A stretch of 64,000 nt of DNA. It comes from Lutispora sp003527145 (GTDB lineage Bacteria > Bacillota > Clostridia > Lutisporales > Lutisporaceae). Under the pieces are notes generated by a model. It did no database searches. It saw only the letters and a list, made by a program, of their open reading frames with translations, and was not told where the DNA came from. The DNA is taken from contig JASBZB010000021.1 in NCBI GenBank assembly GCA_029983695.1, forward strand, positions 1-64,000. Direction: 5' to 3'. The stretch's first letter is position 1. Every line of letters starts with the position of its first letter. Both the position numbers and the translations under genes were made by a program. This document shows, piece after piece, positions 1 through 11,100 of this stretch.

Positions 1-23
1 CCAAAATAAAAATATCGAAGCAT

Positions 24-872
24 GTGAAAATAAATAAAAAAGGCCATAACCCTTTTTTTATAAAATACCCCATACTTTTATCACTTTTGCTCATATCAAT
101 ATTAGGGTATGGTGCAGTGATTGCAGAATTATCTCCTTGGCGAGCATTGCTTAACCTTCCGAGACTTTTTTCTGCTTGGGCTGAAATGAAAATAGGATTC
201 ATAATACTGGCATTTGTCTTTTTGGCTTCTATGCTTCTCCCTCGGTTTTTTTGCCGATACCTATGTCCCCTAGGTGCGGCTCAATCACTATTTAGCTCAT
301 TATCCTTAACATCATTGAAACACAGTAAAACCTGCCATAGTTGTAATAAATGTTTGGAAGAATGTCCCGCAGGTTTAAAATTCCTCAAAGAAAGTGACAG
401 CATTTCTCCTGAATGTATAAGATGTCTGAACTGTGTGGAGCAATGCAAAATTAGAAATGAAAGCAGGGCTTACTTAAGTCTATTTAATAAAAAAGTATCC
501 AAAATAAGTTATTTTGCACTAATGTCAATACTCTTTGTTGTCCTATGGATTGGTATGCCAAAGCTATGGGTCAGAAACTCTTACGACGGCAACATTATTT
601 TGGGTACTTTAAAGGACGGAGCTTACCAAGGAGAGGCTAAAGGCTTTGCAGGAAAAATCATCACAGAGATCATAGTAGAGGATGGTAAAATCATAGAAAT
701 AGAGATTATTGATCATCATGAGAGCAAAGGCTGGTATGATGAAGCCTTTATGGTAATTCCAAAAGAAATAATAAAAAAGCAAAGGCTCCAAGTAGATGCT
801 GTAAGCGGAGCCACAAAGACCAGCAAAGGCTTGCTGAAGAGTGTGGAGAGCGCCTTAAAAAAAGCAAAGTAA
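24..872 (+). CDS. Membrane 4Fe-4S ferredoxin / FMN-binding protein (NosR/NapH- and RnfG-like)
   Basis: Probable membrane electron-transfer protein. Hydrophobic segments lie near residues 13-35, 57-74 and 158-178. The CRYLCPLG motif (about 77-84) is typical of the NosR/NapH/polyferredoxin group. Two cysteine clusters follow, CHSCNKCLEECP (about 104-115) and CIRCLNCVEQC (about 131-141), which would bind two 4Fe-4S clusters. The C-terminal domain carries DAVSGATKTSKG, matching the D-x-x-S-G-A-T/S motif to which ApbE attaches FMN in RnfG/NosR/urocanate-reductase-type domains. Inference: it passes electrons across the membrane to an extracytoplasmic flavin. The GTG at 24 is only the first start codon inside the window. 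The frame stays open to base 1, so the true N-terminus, possibly with further membrane helices, may lie to the left. It is convergent with the decayed efflux locus. Confidence 0.8.
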   Translation: MKINKKGHNPFFIKYPILLSLLLISILGYGAVIAELSPWRALLNLPRLFSAWAEMKIGFIILAFVFLASMLLPRFFCRYLCPLGAAQSLFSSLSLTSLKHSKTCHSCNKCLEECPAGLKFLKESDSISPECIRCLNCVEQCKIRNESRAYLSLFNKKVSKISYFALMSILFVVLWIGMPKLWVRNSYDGNIILGTLKDGAYQGEAKGFAGKIITEIIVEDGKIIEIEIIDHHESKGWYDEAFMVIPKEIIKKQRLQVDAVSGATKTSKGLLKSVESALKKAK

Positions 873-918
873 TTAGATCCATGTACAATACTCCAATGTA
901 ATGTTTTAATTATTTAAA

Positions 919-962
919 TAGACCTCTGAAACTAGATTATTTTGTCTGCTCTCAGAGGTCTA
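919..962. terminator. Hairpin between convergent genes
   Basis: TAGACCTCTGA (919-929) and TCAGAGGTCTA (952-962) form an 11-bp perfect inverted repeat with a 22-nt loop. It sits between the convergent 4Fe-4S/FMN gene and the efflux remnant, so a bidirectional terminator is likely, although no long T tract follows. Confidence 0.6.
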
Positions 963-1011
963 TATGCTTAATATTTTTGAACGCCAGCTCCAAGTCAATC
1001 TATTTTATTCA

Positions 1012-1945
1012 TCAATTGGTGTTTACCCCCGGCTGCTTCTTAGACTTTTTCCTTCCATGTTTAATACTGATTGACAAATCATCAAGCAAGCAATAGATTA
1101 CCGGTACTATAAGCAAGGTCAATAAAGTCGATGTGGTCATTAGAATAGGTCGCAGCCTGGTGGGGCCCGCCTTAATGATTGCAGCTTCCTTATCCAAACC
1201 TCTTTCTCTTAAGGTGTTGATATAGTCCACTAAAACTATGGCATTATTTACAACTATTCCGGCCAACATTATGACTCCGACATATGCCGGCACACTCAAA
1301 GGATTATTGGTAATTGCAAGACCTATTATAGAACCGGAATATGCAACAGGCACAGAAACATAATGGTCAAAGGATGTACTAAAGATTCAAACTGTATTGC
1401 CATAACCATATAAACTAAAAACACCGACAATATCAATGCCAATTTAAGGCTTGAGAAGGCTTCAACCATCTGTTGGTCTTCACCTGTAAACTTGATAGAA
1501 TAGCCCTCCGGCAAATTATAATTTGCCTTAGCGGTCTCATACTGCTGCTTTGCAAGCTTAAACCGGGATTGAGCCCTATCATAATTAAACTTAGATTCGG
1601 CTCCTGCTTCATACAATGTTTTGATAGTCTCGTAATTGATTTTTGCATCATTATAGTTTATTTCTGCAGAAACCATAGCTGCTTTTACTCTTTGGCCTAA
1701 ATCAAAATTTATCTTTGAAACCTTGCCAGGCTGCTTCGGCGTAACCATTATTTCCTGAGCCGGCTTCACCCTGCCGCTATAGCTTACCATGGATTCAATC
1801 TGTCCCTCTGCCGCCTTGGCAACTTCTACTGTTATGGGCTGTTCTTCAATAATATCAGAATTCACATTTGCCTCTTGTGAGCTGCATCCGGTGCTAAAAC
1901 ATATACTGATAATGATTAGAGCAATCAAAACCTTCTTTTTTTCAT
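1012..1945 (-). pseudogene. Remnant of an RND efflux locus: membrane-fusion protein fused to the transporter C-terminus
   Basis: Two halves of different genes are joined. The N-terminal half is a periplasmic adaptor lipoprotein: signal peptide, lipobox CFSTGCSS, then an HlyD/AcrA start (VKPAQEIMVTPKQPGKV) and a coiled-coil stretch. The lipoyl part after GQRVK is missing. The text then switches after AKANYNLP to the distal half of an RND pump (GEDQQMVEAFSSLKLALILSVFLVYMVMAIQFES). At LTIMF the frame shifts, and restoring one T in ATGTTTCTG would give FSVPVAYSGSIIGL. The second frame continues with GVIMLAGIVVNNAIVLVDYIN. A further in-frame gap lies between LMTTSTL and LTLLIVPVIY, where RND pumps normally have about 40 residues. 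The best-spaced ATG (1945, nine bases after GGAGG) is out of frame by one base in an A-tract. The locus follows marR on the same strand. Confidence 0.85.
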
Positions 1946-2002
1946 ATTGCATATCCTCCAAACAAACTTTTTACAGTACATTTTATATTAACTTCAATTC
2001 TT

Positions 2003-2434
2003 TTATGAATTGAGAATTTTCATGATGATTTTCTCCATCATACCATTAAGATATATTATTTCTTCTCCATCCATGTCTTTTAAATAATAATCAAAAATTT
2101 CTTTTCGCCTTATATCTATTTTTCCTAACAATTCCTCTCCTGCTTCGCTCAACTTTATTATGACTAATCGCCTATCTGCTTCACTTCTGAACCTGTTTAC
2201 CAAACCAAAGTCACGCAACCTGTCTACCAAGCTTGTAACCGCACCTAAGGTAACGCCAAGATAATTTGCTATATCAGTTACCATACACTCACCCTTGGTT
2301 CTTATGTAATATAGCATATATATTTGGGTGCTTGTAATAGGGATTTCAATACCTGCAGTAATCTTAGCAAAAAGCTTTTTATGCAGTTCATATGCAATCT
2401 TGTCTAGCTCTTTCATATCATAACTTATTTTCAT
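2003..2434 (-). CDS. MarR family transcriptional regulator
   Basis: 143 aa, the usual MarR size. It has a central winged helix-turn-helix (about residues 45-100) with GECMVTDIANYLGVTLGAVTSLVDRLRDFGLVNRF and the wing signature RSEADRRLVIIKLSEAGEELL, as in MarR/SlyA proteins. (Positions are given for reading; the motif is best seen as TDIANYLGVTLGAVTSLVDR.) It lies upstream of the wrecked RND-efflux locus on the same strand, which is the classic arrangement of a repressor controlling a drug pump. The ATG overlaps an A/T-rich stretch (2450-2505) rich in TTAATA/TTTAATA words that could hold its operator; that is only inference. If the pump is dead, this regulator may now be an orphan. Confidence 0.88.
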   Translation of the reverse strand: MKISYDMKELDKIAYELHKKLFAKITAGIEIPITSTQIYMLYYIRTKGECMVTDIANYLGVTLGAVTSLVDRLRDFGLVNRFRSEADRRLVIIKLSEAGEELLGKIDIRRKEIFDYYLKDMDGEEIIYLNGMMEKIIMKILNS

Positions 2435-2575
2435 TTATTCACCATCCATATTATTTAATAGTTAAACCATTTAATATCTAAACTACTTAATAGCTTAATA
2501 TAAAGCTTGTTATCGTTCAACGCATTTTTATTCTATTTTTGCATTGCTTCTTCCCTGGTTACCCAACGAGTCTTC

Positions 2576-3736
2576 CTATAGTGCATTTTTGATTCTGTTT
2601 AATGCCTCAATGAGTATAGACCTTGGGCAGCCTAAATTTATTCTTACAAAGCCTTCTCCGCTTTTGCCGAAGGTTATACCGCTGTTCAGCGCTACTTTGG
2701 CCTTGTCTATTAAAAAAACATCCAGGTCTTTTGAACTCGGGAAAATCTTTCTAAAGTCCAGCCAGCCTAAATATGTGGCTTCCGGCTTCCTGTATTTGAC
2801 TTCAGGCATGTTTTCTTCTATAAAGCCTTCCATATAATCGGAATTCTTCTCTATATACTTTAAAGCTTCCTCCAGCCACTCTTCTCCATATTTATAAGCT
2901 GCTTCCATGGCAGTGAGCCCGAATATGTTAAGCCCTCCTATTGCGACGCCTTCACTGATTTTTTCATACCTCTTCCTCATATCCTCACCGGGTATCAGAA
3001 CTATGGAGGATGAAAGCCCGGCTATATTGAAGGTTTTGCTTGGTGCCACGGCCGCTGCCGTTATGCTTCTGTATTTTTCATCCAATGATAATATAGAGGT
3101 AAATTTATTTCCCGGAAATATTAAGTCTGAATGTATCTCATCGGAGAATATTTTCACATCATGCTTCAAGCAGATGTCTGCCATTTTTTCCAGTTCTTCT
3201 TTGCTCCAGACTCTGCCTATGGGGTTATGAGGGTTGCATAGTATGAAAAGCTTGACATTGTCATGCTTTATCTTTTTTTCAAAGTCTTCAAAATCTATGG
3301 TGTAGTATCCATCCCTCTCCATAAGCTCATTTTCTATAAGCACCCTGCCATTGTTCTTTACGCCGGAATGGAATGGAGGATACACGGGAGTTTGTATCAT
3401 CACCTTTTCTCCTTCTTTTGTATAGGCAAGTATTCCAAGGCAAAATGCCGTCACTATTCCCGGACATGTCAGTATCCATTCCTCATCTATATGAAGGCTG
3501 TTTCTTCTTCTATTCCATTCTATAAAGGGCTGGAAAATCTTCATCGAGTCCAGGGGATATCCAAAGACTCCATGTTCTGCCCGATCTATTATTGCCTCAA
3601 TTATCTTCGGGCTTGATTTGAAATCCATGTCAGCAATCCAAAGAGGCAAGATATCATCCCGGCCATAAATGTCTTTCAGTCCATCCCATTTGACACAATC
3701 AGTATTCCTTCTATCCACCAAAACATCAAAATCCAT
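2576..3736 (-). CDS. PatB/MalY-type PLP-dependent aminotransferase / cystathionine beta-lyase
   Basis: 386 aa, full length for the MalY/PatB group of fold-type I aminotransferases. The N-terminus has RRNTDCVKWD and LPLWIADMDF, hallmarks of the family. NPHNPIGRVW (about 168-177), SDEIHSDL (about 198-205) and APSKTFNIAG with the PLP lysine near residue 234 are present. Known members cleave cystathionine or other C-S bonds to give pyruvate, ammonia and a thiol; substrate cannot be told from sequence. The start ATG has GGAGGA nearby, located inside the end of the decayed helicase reading frame, so the two were probably once cotranscribed. Confidence 0.87.
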   Translation of the reverse strand: MDFDVLVDRRNTDCVKWDGLKDIYGRDDILPLWIADMDFKSSPKIIEAIIDRAEHGVFGYPLDSMKIFQPFIEWNRRRNSLHIDEEWILTCPGIVTAFCLGILAYTKEGEKVMIQTPVYPPFHSGVKNNGRVLIENELMERDGYYTIDFEDFEKKIKHDNVKLFILCNPHNPIGRVWSKEELEKMADICLKHDVKIFSDEIHSDLIFPGNKFTSILSLDEKYRSITAAAVAPSKTFNIAGLSSSIVLIPGEDMRKRYEKISEGVAIGGLNIFGLTAMEAAYKYGEEWLEEALKYIEKNSDYMEGFIEENMPEVKYRKPEATYLGWLDFRKIFPSSKDLDVFLIDKAKVALNSGITFGKSGEGFVRINLGCPRSILIEALNRIKNAL

Positions 3737-4149
3737 TAGTTCTCCTCCTTATTCTTTTTACTGCTTTTTGTGCTCTGACTGGCTTTAATTTCATATTCAT
3801 GGTTTTCAACCCCTCCAATATAATGTCGCATTTTCCATTCAATATGTCAATATAAGAGATATGATCCAGTATGTCTATTATTCCTATGGCTTCAGCTTTG
3901 GCTCCCGGGATATTTGTAATGGCTCTTATACTTCTTAGGCTTTGGGCACGTCCTGTTCTTCCGGTTCTATGGACATAACTTTCCTTCCCCAAGGGTATGT
4001 CATAATTTATTATGTGAGTAATGCTCCCTACATCAATACCTCCATGAAGCCCCTTGCAAGACAAACCATCAGACTGCAGTTTTGCCGCTTCCTATCTGAG
4101 ATTTTACAATTTCTTCGCTTATACCATAGCTTTCAAAACTGTTATTCAT
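3726..4149 (-). pseudogene. Remnant of a DbpA-type DEAD-box RNA helicase
   Basis: From an ATG at 4149 the reading begins like a DEAD-box helicase (MNNSFESYGISEEIVK) and jumps directly to Walker A (SQIGSGKTAV), so the Q-motif region is missing. A stop follows. In a shifted frame GLHGGIDVGSITHIINYD and SYVHRTGRTGRA give motifs V-VI, so motifs Ia-IV are missing. The text then jumps to a DbpA RNA-binding domain (GIIDILDHISYIDILNG, about residues 62-78 of the distal frame). A normal protein of this class is about 480 aa; only some 140 codons remain. It cannot be an active helicase. Surviving pieces are well conserved, so decay seems recent or the 112-codon distal frame may still be translated. Confidence 0.85.
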
Positions 4150-4204
4150 AATAATTCACCCTCGTCTTATCTTTTGTAATAATATACCCTGATAATATAG
4201 GTTA

Positions 4205-4241
4205 TAGCCTCTATAAGATGTTGAAACCCTTATAGAGGCTA
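4205..4241 (-). terminator. Hairpin downstream of the surface-protein/subtilisin genes
   Basis: TAGCCTCTATAAG (4205-4217) and CTTATAGAGGCTA (4229-4241) form a 13-bp perfect inverted repeat with an 11-nt loop just past the subtilisin stop. It is a plausible end of the minus-strand operon, although the T tract is poor. Confidence 0.6.
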
Positions 4242-4253
4242 CACATTTTAACC

Positions 4254-5156
4254 TTATTTATTCCGCAGCGGCTCCTGCTTTAATGTACCCGTAACCTCCA
4301 TGTCCACAAGTCCCCAGCCGGTAACGGTATCATAACCGGGTGCCCCTAGATCCCGGCATGAAAGGCTGATAATCTGCCTGAAGTCTGATGGTTTCATACA
4401 GGGATAAAGAGCTTTTAACCGTGCTGCAAGCCCCGCCACCTGTGCCGCAGCATATGAGGTGCCGCTGACAGTCTCAAAATCCTCGCCGCTTCCTATGGAA
4501 GGCACAATCAGGTTTTCTCCCGGAGCCAAGAGTAATACACCTGCATTGCGCTGAGAAAAGTCTGCAGCCCCCGTCAGATCAGCATTTGCAGCTCCAACTC
4601 CAACCACGGTCTCATAGGCTGCCGGATAATAGATGCAATCCTTGTTGGTGAGATTATCATTGCCCATTGCTGATATGACGATAATACCTTTTTTTTCTGC
4701 ATAGCATATAGCTTCGTAAAGCCTGTCATCCGGCTCCGTCACACCTGAACTTATATTTATTACCTGACAATCATAACTATCTACTGCATCGTAAATAGCA
4801 TGACAGATAGCTTCCACGCCTCCATTCTTGGGCACAGCGGAGGGGTATCTGCTGTAATAAACCAGCGGGACTAAGACAGTATCGGGAGCTGTGCCTTTAA
4901 TTGTGCCGTCGGTACTGCCCAAAATAAGCCCGGCAATCCTGGTTCCATGTCCCACCAGATCGTCAGTATCATCTTCCGGAAAAGCATAATTTTCCCCCTG
5001 TTCGATATTTTCTCCATTAAGCATGGTATGGTTCTTTCGGATGCCCGTATCTATTATGGCTATTCGGACGGGTGTTTCTTCAGCAGCCGCAGCAGCGGGA
5101 CTATAAAGTAAAGTTATAAGCATAATGAGAGACAATAAAAGTATTTTTCTTTTCAT
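4254..5156 (-). CDS. Secreted subtilisin-like serine protease (S8 family)
   Basis: 300 aa. It starts with a signal peptide (MKRKILLLSLIMLITLLY, Ala-rich cleavage region near residue 25) and goes almost directly into the catalytic domain with no clear propeptide. The triad is complete: Asp36 in IIDTG, His70 in GHGT and Ser234 in GTSYAAAQVAG. The oxyanion Asn166 is in AMGND. Expected activity is extracellular proteolysis. It lies 40 bases after the SLH-protein gene on the same strand and is most simply read as the last gene of that operon. Inference: it may process or turn over the two giant surface proteins. The small size and missing prodomain are slightly unusual for a subtilisin. Confidence 0.87.
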   Translation of the reverse strand: MKRKILLLSLIMLITLLYSPAAAAAEETPVRIAIIDTGIRKNHTMLNGENIEQGENYAFPEDDTDDLVGHGTRIAGLILGSTDGTIKGTAPDTVLVPLVYYSRYPSAVPKNGGVEAICHAIYDAVDSYDCQVINISSGVTEPDDRLYEAICYAEKKGIIVISAMGNDNLTNKDCIYYPAAYETVVGVGAANADLTGAADFSQRNAGVLLLAPGENLIVPSIGSGEDFETVSGTSYAAAQVAGLAARLKALYPCMKPSDFRQIISLSCRDLGAPGYDTVTGWGLVDMEVTGTLKQEPLRNK

Positions 5157-5196
5157 GCTTATTTCCTCCCAAAAATTTATCGTATTGTGCGGGGCC

Positions 5197-8100
5197 TTAG
5201 ATTTTACCCAAAAGAACCAGCTTTATAAAGCGCATAAGCATCGTGGATGCCTCGGCCCTTGTGGCGTTTCCCCCCGGGTTTAATAAACCGGCGCTGCCCT
5301 GTATGATTCCGGTACCTGCTGCCCATTCCATAGCCTCCCCGGCCCACGAAGAAACCTTGTCTGAATCCTTAAAGGAGGATATGTTTCCGTAAGCACTGTT
5401 ATCTTTACCGATCATAGACTTGTATCTATATAGTATTACAGCCAGCTGCTCCCGTGTTATTTCATCAAGAGGTCCGAATTTTTTACTGTTATAGCCTTTC
5501 ACCAGCCCATTATGTGAAGCCCAGGCAACTGCATCGGTGTACCAGGTTCCCTTGGCTACATCGCTGAAGTTGGTTCCCAAAGAGGCAGGCTCTCCTGCAA
5601 GCCGATACAGGACAGTAACCAGCATAGCACGATTCAATTTCCCTTCGGGATTGAATTTTTCATTCCCAACACCCATAAACAGTCCTCTGGCCCCGGCAAA
5701 CAGTATGGCCTTTTCACCCCAGTGCCCTTTAGTATCACTAAAGCTGCAATCCTTTTTCTTGATGAGATATATGGCATTTACCGGTGCGATAAAGATGATT
5801 TTGCCGTTCTCTGATATTGAGAAAGGAACTGGAACCTCATTGCCGTCGGAATCTATATAATATGGAATATAAAGATCCGGATTGTCACCTTTGGCAAGAT
5901 CCGGCAATACCATGGTCACTACTTCTCCTGCCGCAGCATACTTCTTCACAGAAATTGCAGCCTGAGGCGTTTTATTTGCCGAACCTCCATATGTATCAGA
6001 ACTTGAGTCTGAGCCTGAATCTGTGCCGGGATCAGAAACATGAGCAAATTCTGCAGTAACAGTGACATTATTAAAAGGCATCATGAAGGTGGTGGTGGCA
6101 CCGTTACCCGCAAGGGATGCACCTTTTACGATCCAGCCCTTGAATATATAATCCGGATGCGGTATAGCCTTAATGGTTACCATATCACCCGGTTTATAAT
6201 AGCCCCCTCCCATGACAGTTCCTCCTACTGTGCTGCCTACCACTACAGAAAATGTGCTGTTATAGCTTTCCGCGCCAAAGGTTGCAGCTGCAGTCATGGA
6301 GCCCAGTGCAGCTACCTTAAGCCCTCCGGTAACATAGCCCATACTGGCGGTGCCGGCTGTAAGGATTCCATTGGAATCAATAAATGCTTCCCCATTAACA
6401 GCCATAGCATTCCAGTCTACCATCGAGGCATCCTCAATAATAATCTGCCTTCCATTCTTAGTATTGGCAACGAGGAAGAACTGAGCAATAGTTTGGTCAC
6501 TGAGGCTTATGGGTAGATTTTTATTGGAATAGCGAACAGGCGATGATGCGCCATCAGACATATAGAGGTCAACACTTTCTATATTTGCAAGACCTTTATT
6601 CTTCACAGTAACCTCATGCTGCATGAAGTTTCCCACTTTGTCTTTCGCAAGGAGCAAAATCCTGTGTGAGGATTTCCCTGGATCTAAATTTAAATCAAAG
6701 CTGAAAACTCCGTCAGAGTCAATGGTACCGCCAAGCTCGGCAATAGTTTTGTCCCGATGCTCCGGCTTTGACGCTTTGCCATCTATAATGATGCTGAATT
6801 GCGCATCACGATCGGTGACGCCGGAAATATTGAGAGCGCCGGCCTCAGTATAATATCCGCCGTTTAAAGGCGAGGTAATCAAAAGCTTGGGTGGCTGCGT
6901 GTCGATGGTAAAGACTTTTTGCACCCTAAAGCTGTCCCCATCTGCATCCGTGCCCCACACCGTTAGCGTATGGTCACCGTCCGGCACATTTTTCAGGCTT
7001 ATTTCAATGGAGGCCATATCTGAAAAGGCGCCGCTGCGTCCGCTTGAAGCGGTATCATAATTGTTATTATAATCTCCGTCAATATCCCAGTTTCCCGTCA
7101 CTAAAACATCGGAGCCGGCTTTGAAAATCACTTCATCTGCATTTAAGGTATCATAGCAGCGTGTGATCCGGCTGCCTCCCTTGCCCCATTCACTGCGGTC
7201 AACCGAGATGAAAGGGGAAGTATTTTGTATTGTAATAACCGGAGGCGTTGGCACTGACAGAACTATTTCCGGCGAAAGGATCTCCTGACTCGACACAGAA
7301 TAGAGGTGATTGCCCGACGCATCCGTAATACTCCTAACAGCCGTTACGCCCACTTTGTAGCATTTTCCTCCGGTGAGTCCATAAGCAGTAGGAGCTCCAT
7401 TCTGGTCAAAACCGCTATAGCTTCCGCCAATGGACATATCAGTGACAGGAAGCATTACGCCGGTAGCATTCCCGTATTCATCTACCTGCTCCTGCTTTTT
7501 ATTAATCATCCCATTTACATCGCTCAAAACCCAGTCTCCGTCTTTTTTCTCGTATACATTGAGAACATAAGCGTCATAGTCCATATTAGTATTATTACCT
7601 ACCGATACCTTTAGGGTGCTGTCTCCGCCATTGCCCACGATGACTCCGGCAGGAGCTTCAGGCTGCATGGCATTAGTATAATGAATAAACCCGGTGCTTG
7701 TTTTGCTGCCGTTGACCGCACCCTCCTTAGTGAATATGGCTTTTAAATAATAGTCTCCGGTCTGTAGAGTTCCGGGCAAGGCAAACGTTGCAGTATTTCC
7801 AGCTGCACCTATAATCTCATTATTGTCAAGGCTGCCGATTAATGTACCCATATCTTTTATCTCATCGTCGGTTCCGTCATCGGTGGTCAGATAGAAATCC
7901 AAACGATCCAGCTTATCCAATTGGGTTCCCGCCCAATTGACTGTAGCGGAAGATCCTAAAATGGCCTGTGAAACGTCAGTAATCTCCGGCATAGGTGAAA
8001 CACCAAAAAGTACTATGTCGGCAGGAACAACCGTATTGATGCTCCATTTCTTGTTGTATTGCGACGGCTCTGTAGCGGAAACAGCAAAGGTTCCTTTCCC

Positions 8101-11100
8101 TTTCGCCGGGTCAAAGGTTATGTTTGCATTAGTACCAAGCACTATTCCGTAATCGTTTACACCGTCTTTTATGGTCATGGCAGTTGCTTTGGTCTTCGCA
8201 TCTTCAAGGTCTGAAGCATCATAGGTAATTGTGAAGACTTCACCGCTGGGGGCATATGCTCCCAGGTTCAGTTCATGAGTCTTTTTATCGGCTGCCGATT
8301 TCAGAGTTGCCCCGGTGCCCAAAAGCTTGGGCGCTGAATCAAGATTTCCTCCAATCTCAGGCATAGCAAGAACATTAAGATTGGTGCCAATTGCCATATA
8401 AAGTGTCTCTCCGCTTTCAGCATCATGATAAACAGGCACACTCTCGTAACCCAAAAGCTCAGGGAAGGTTGGCGAAGTAGAACCGGCGCCTGTGCCCCAG
8501 TCAAAATCTCCGTCCCAATAATATACAACACCAAATTTGATTCCTATTATTCTGGCCACACCCCACAGTTTTTCCTTGTTGATCCCAAGATCTACGCCAC
8601 CTACATCAAAGCCGCCTACAATGGGTATATAAGATGGAACAGAGATCCCAGCCCTTACAAAGAATTCAAAAAACTTATCATATAAGGCATTATCGATAAC
8701 TACAATATATCCGGCACCATTTATAATCCCTAACAAGCTCATCTTTATAGAGGCTTGGAAATACCAATCAGGATACCAATCAAACTGTAAGCCTGCCTTT
8801 TCCAAAGCCATGATATCTGTAAATTTTATTTTGATGTTGCTGGCTGACAGCGAAAGCCCCCTAAGGCCTAAGCTCATATCGACCCTGCCCGAAAGAATCT
8901 TCACAATATCAAAGCTTACGGACAGCAGAATTTTTAAGGGTGGAAGCTTGCTGCTTACAAAGATGGTATCATATAGATTGTCGAAGCCACCACCACCTCC
9001 CGTGATCCACAAGACTCCCGAACCATCCACATTGATTCCCGGCTCGAAGCCGTTAATGATAAAAATGAGTTTATCCGGCACCGGGATGTTATTTTTGCTC
9101 TTTATACCAATTTCTAACTCAACCTCTATGGTAGTAAATTTACAAGAACCCTCTACTTCAAAATCCCAATCTCCTATGGTATTGATCTTTAGCTTGCAGT
9201 TCATAGTCGGCATGGATTCCGTATAAGAAGGCAGCTTGACGCCGACTTCGCATTTGAAGCCCACAAAGCCCACGCCGCAGCCAAACAAGATGTTATCTAC
9301 CATTACGCTGGCCTGCCCCGCCCCTTCCTTCATGTCCTCCTGTTCTTTCTCAGAGGGCTCTTCCACAAAGCGCTCATAGCGGGTGCGAAGTCCATAGTAA
9401 TCGTTATTAATATTGAAGGCATCCTTTATACGATTCCATTTGGTGTCACAGCCTTTTGACGCAGCGCCGGAAGGAACCAGAAAGCTCAGATCCATATTGC
9501 CTGAGAATGAGAGTACCCTTCCCAATTCAATAATATTTGGCGCATAGGTTTGGGTGTCGAACATGGCACCCAACTTTCCGTAGGTCATGTTAAATACCAT
9601 GCCCGATAAGGTTTGGGCCATGCTCAGGGCACATGGCCAGACAAGGGTAATGGTTTCGTCTGCAAAGGTTTTCAAAACAGCGCCATCCTCATCATAGGGC
9701 ACAAGAGAGAAATCCTTCCCGTTGGTGATGGCCGTCAGGGCAGCTTTTCCCTTCCAAATGCTTGTTCGTGCATCAGATGTATACAAATCTCCGTCAAAGT
9801 CCACTAAGATGCTGCCGCTGCTTAAGTTATTTCCGTCATAATGCAGCGTCAGGGTTCCGTTTTCAAAATCAATACAGTTATTTAAAGTCACTATAGTGTT
9901 TTGGTTGACCTTGCCGTTTACAAGGGAAGATTTGCCCACCGCTGCAGTCCAGCTGACAGGGTTTCCCTTTTCATCCTTTGTATCAACCTCGAAGGCACCG
10001 CGCAAAATAATCAATATTTCCTTATAGTTTGACGCAGCTGACTTAAATTTTTGAAACTCAGCCTCATTTCTAAAGCTTTTAATCTCATAGGCTGAGGTAT
10101 GTCCCCAGGTTCCCGGCTTTTGATATACGATGACAACTCCGTAGGTGTCGTTTTTATAGAATGGGTCGTCGCTCATGGTAACCTTTAAGGCCGGAGCCGT
10201 CATGACTTTATTTTCTGCTTCCACAATACCTTTTTTAACAGCAGCATCCTCCCAGTAAAAAACCAACTGATAGTCCCCTACCGGTACATTCTGTTTCAAT
10301 ATTACATCAAGAATATTTCCTTCGGGGTTTTCAGGGAAAGTGATATTTTCCGGTTCTACTAAATATTTACGGTTTTTGTCTGTGAGGCTTTCCAGGTATA
10401 ATGTATAAAGTGATTTGTCTTCCAGCATGGAAAAATTATTGCCTGTTACAAAAAAGTGCCGGGTTCCCTCATAGTACAAAATGTCGGGTTCACCGCCTGT
10501 AAAGGTTATCTTGGGAAGATTGCCGTCTCCCCCGGGACATAGAATATAAAAGGAGGATGAGCCCAGCAGGCTCTGCTCTGTCAAAGCAGACTGCACAGAT
10601 GTGTCAAAGGCTCGGATTTCAATTTTGCGAAAAGTGGCAGCGGCACCTACATCAGCCTTCAATTGAAAGGTAGTGGCTCTGGTCTGCCCCGGTTCCACAT
10701 TGTTTAGAGTAATCCTATAGGGGTTCATGTAGGAATAGGTGCCACCAGGATCGTTACCACCCGCGTCCAATGGAGCAACGCCATTTGGTGTATATATGGC
10801 AACAGAGATTTCAGAATAATCTGTGGCAGCATCCTTGATAAAATTATTTATTTTGGCCTCCACTCCTATATTGGCACTTCCCAATGCTAATTCTGATGAC
10901 ACATAGCTCTTTTTGTCCTTAGAAAGCTGGAGAGAAGTTGGGGCTGTCACATTCACCGTGACTTTGTCACCTTGGTATACGGTATGATTGGAATATACGC
11001 CATAATAGGTGCTTATATTCCTCTCAGCATTAGCTGCAATATCCTTCATATCATAGTATAATGCATATGCACTGTCTGCAGTGAGATATCTGTCATTGAA

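Noticed and set aside
8301..8534. Antisense and alternate-frame ORFs inside the giant genes
   Set aside because: They lie within long open frames of clearly coding sequence and have no ribosome sites.
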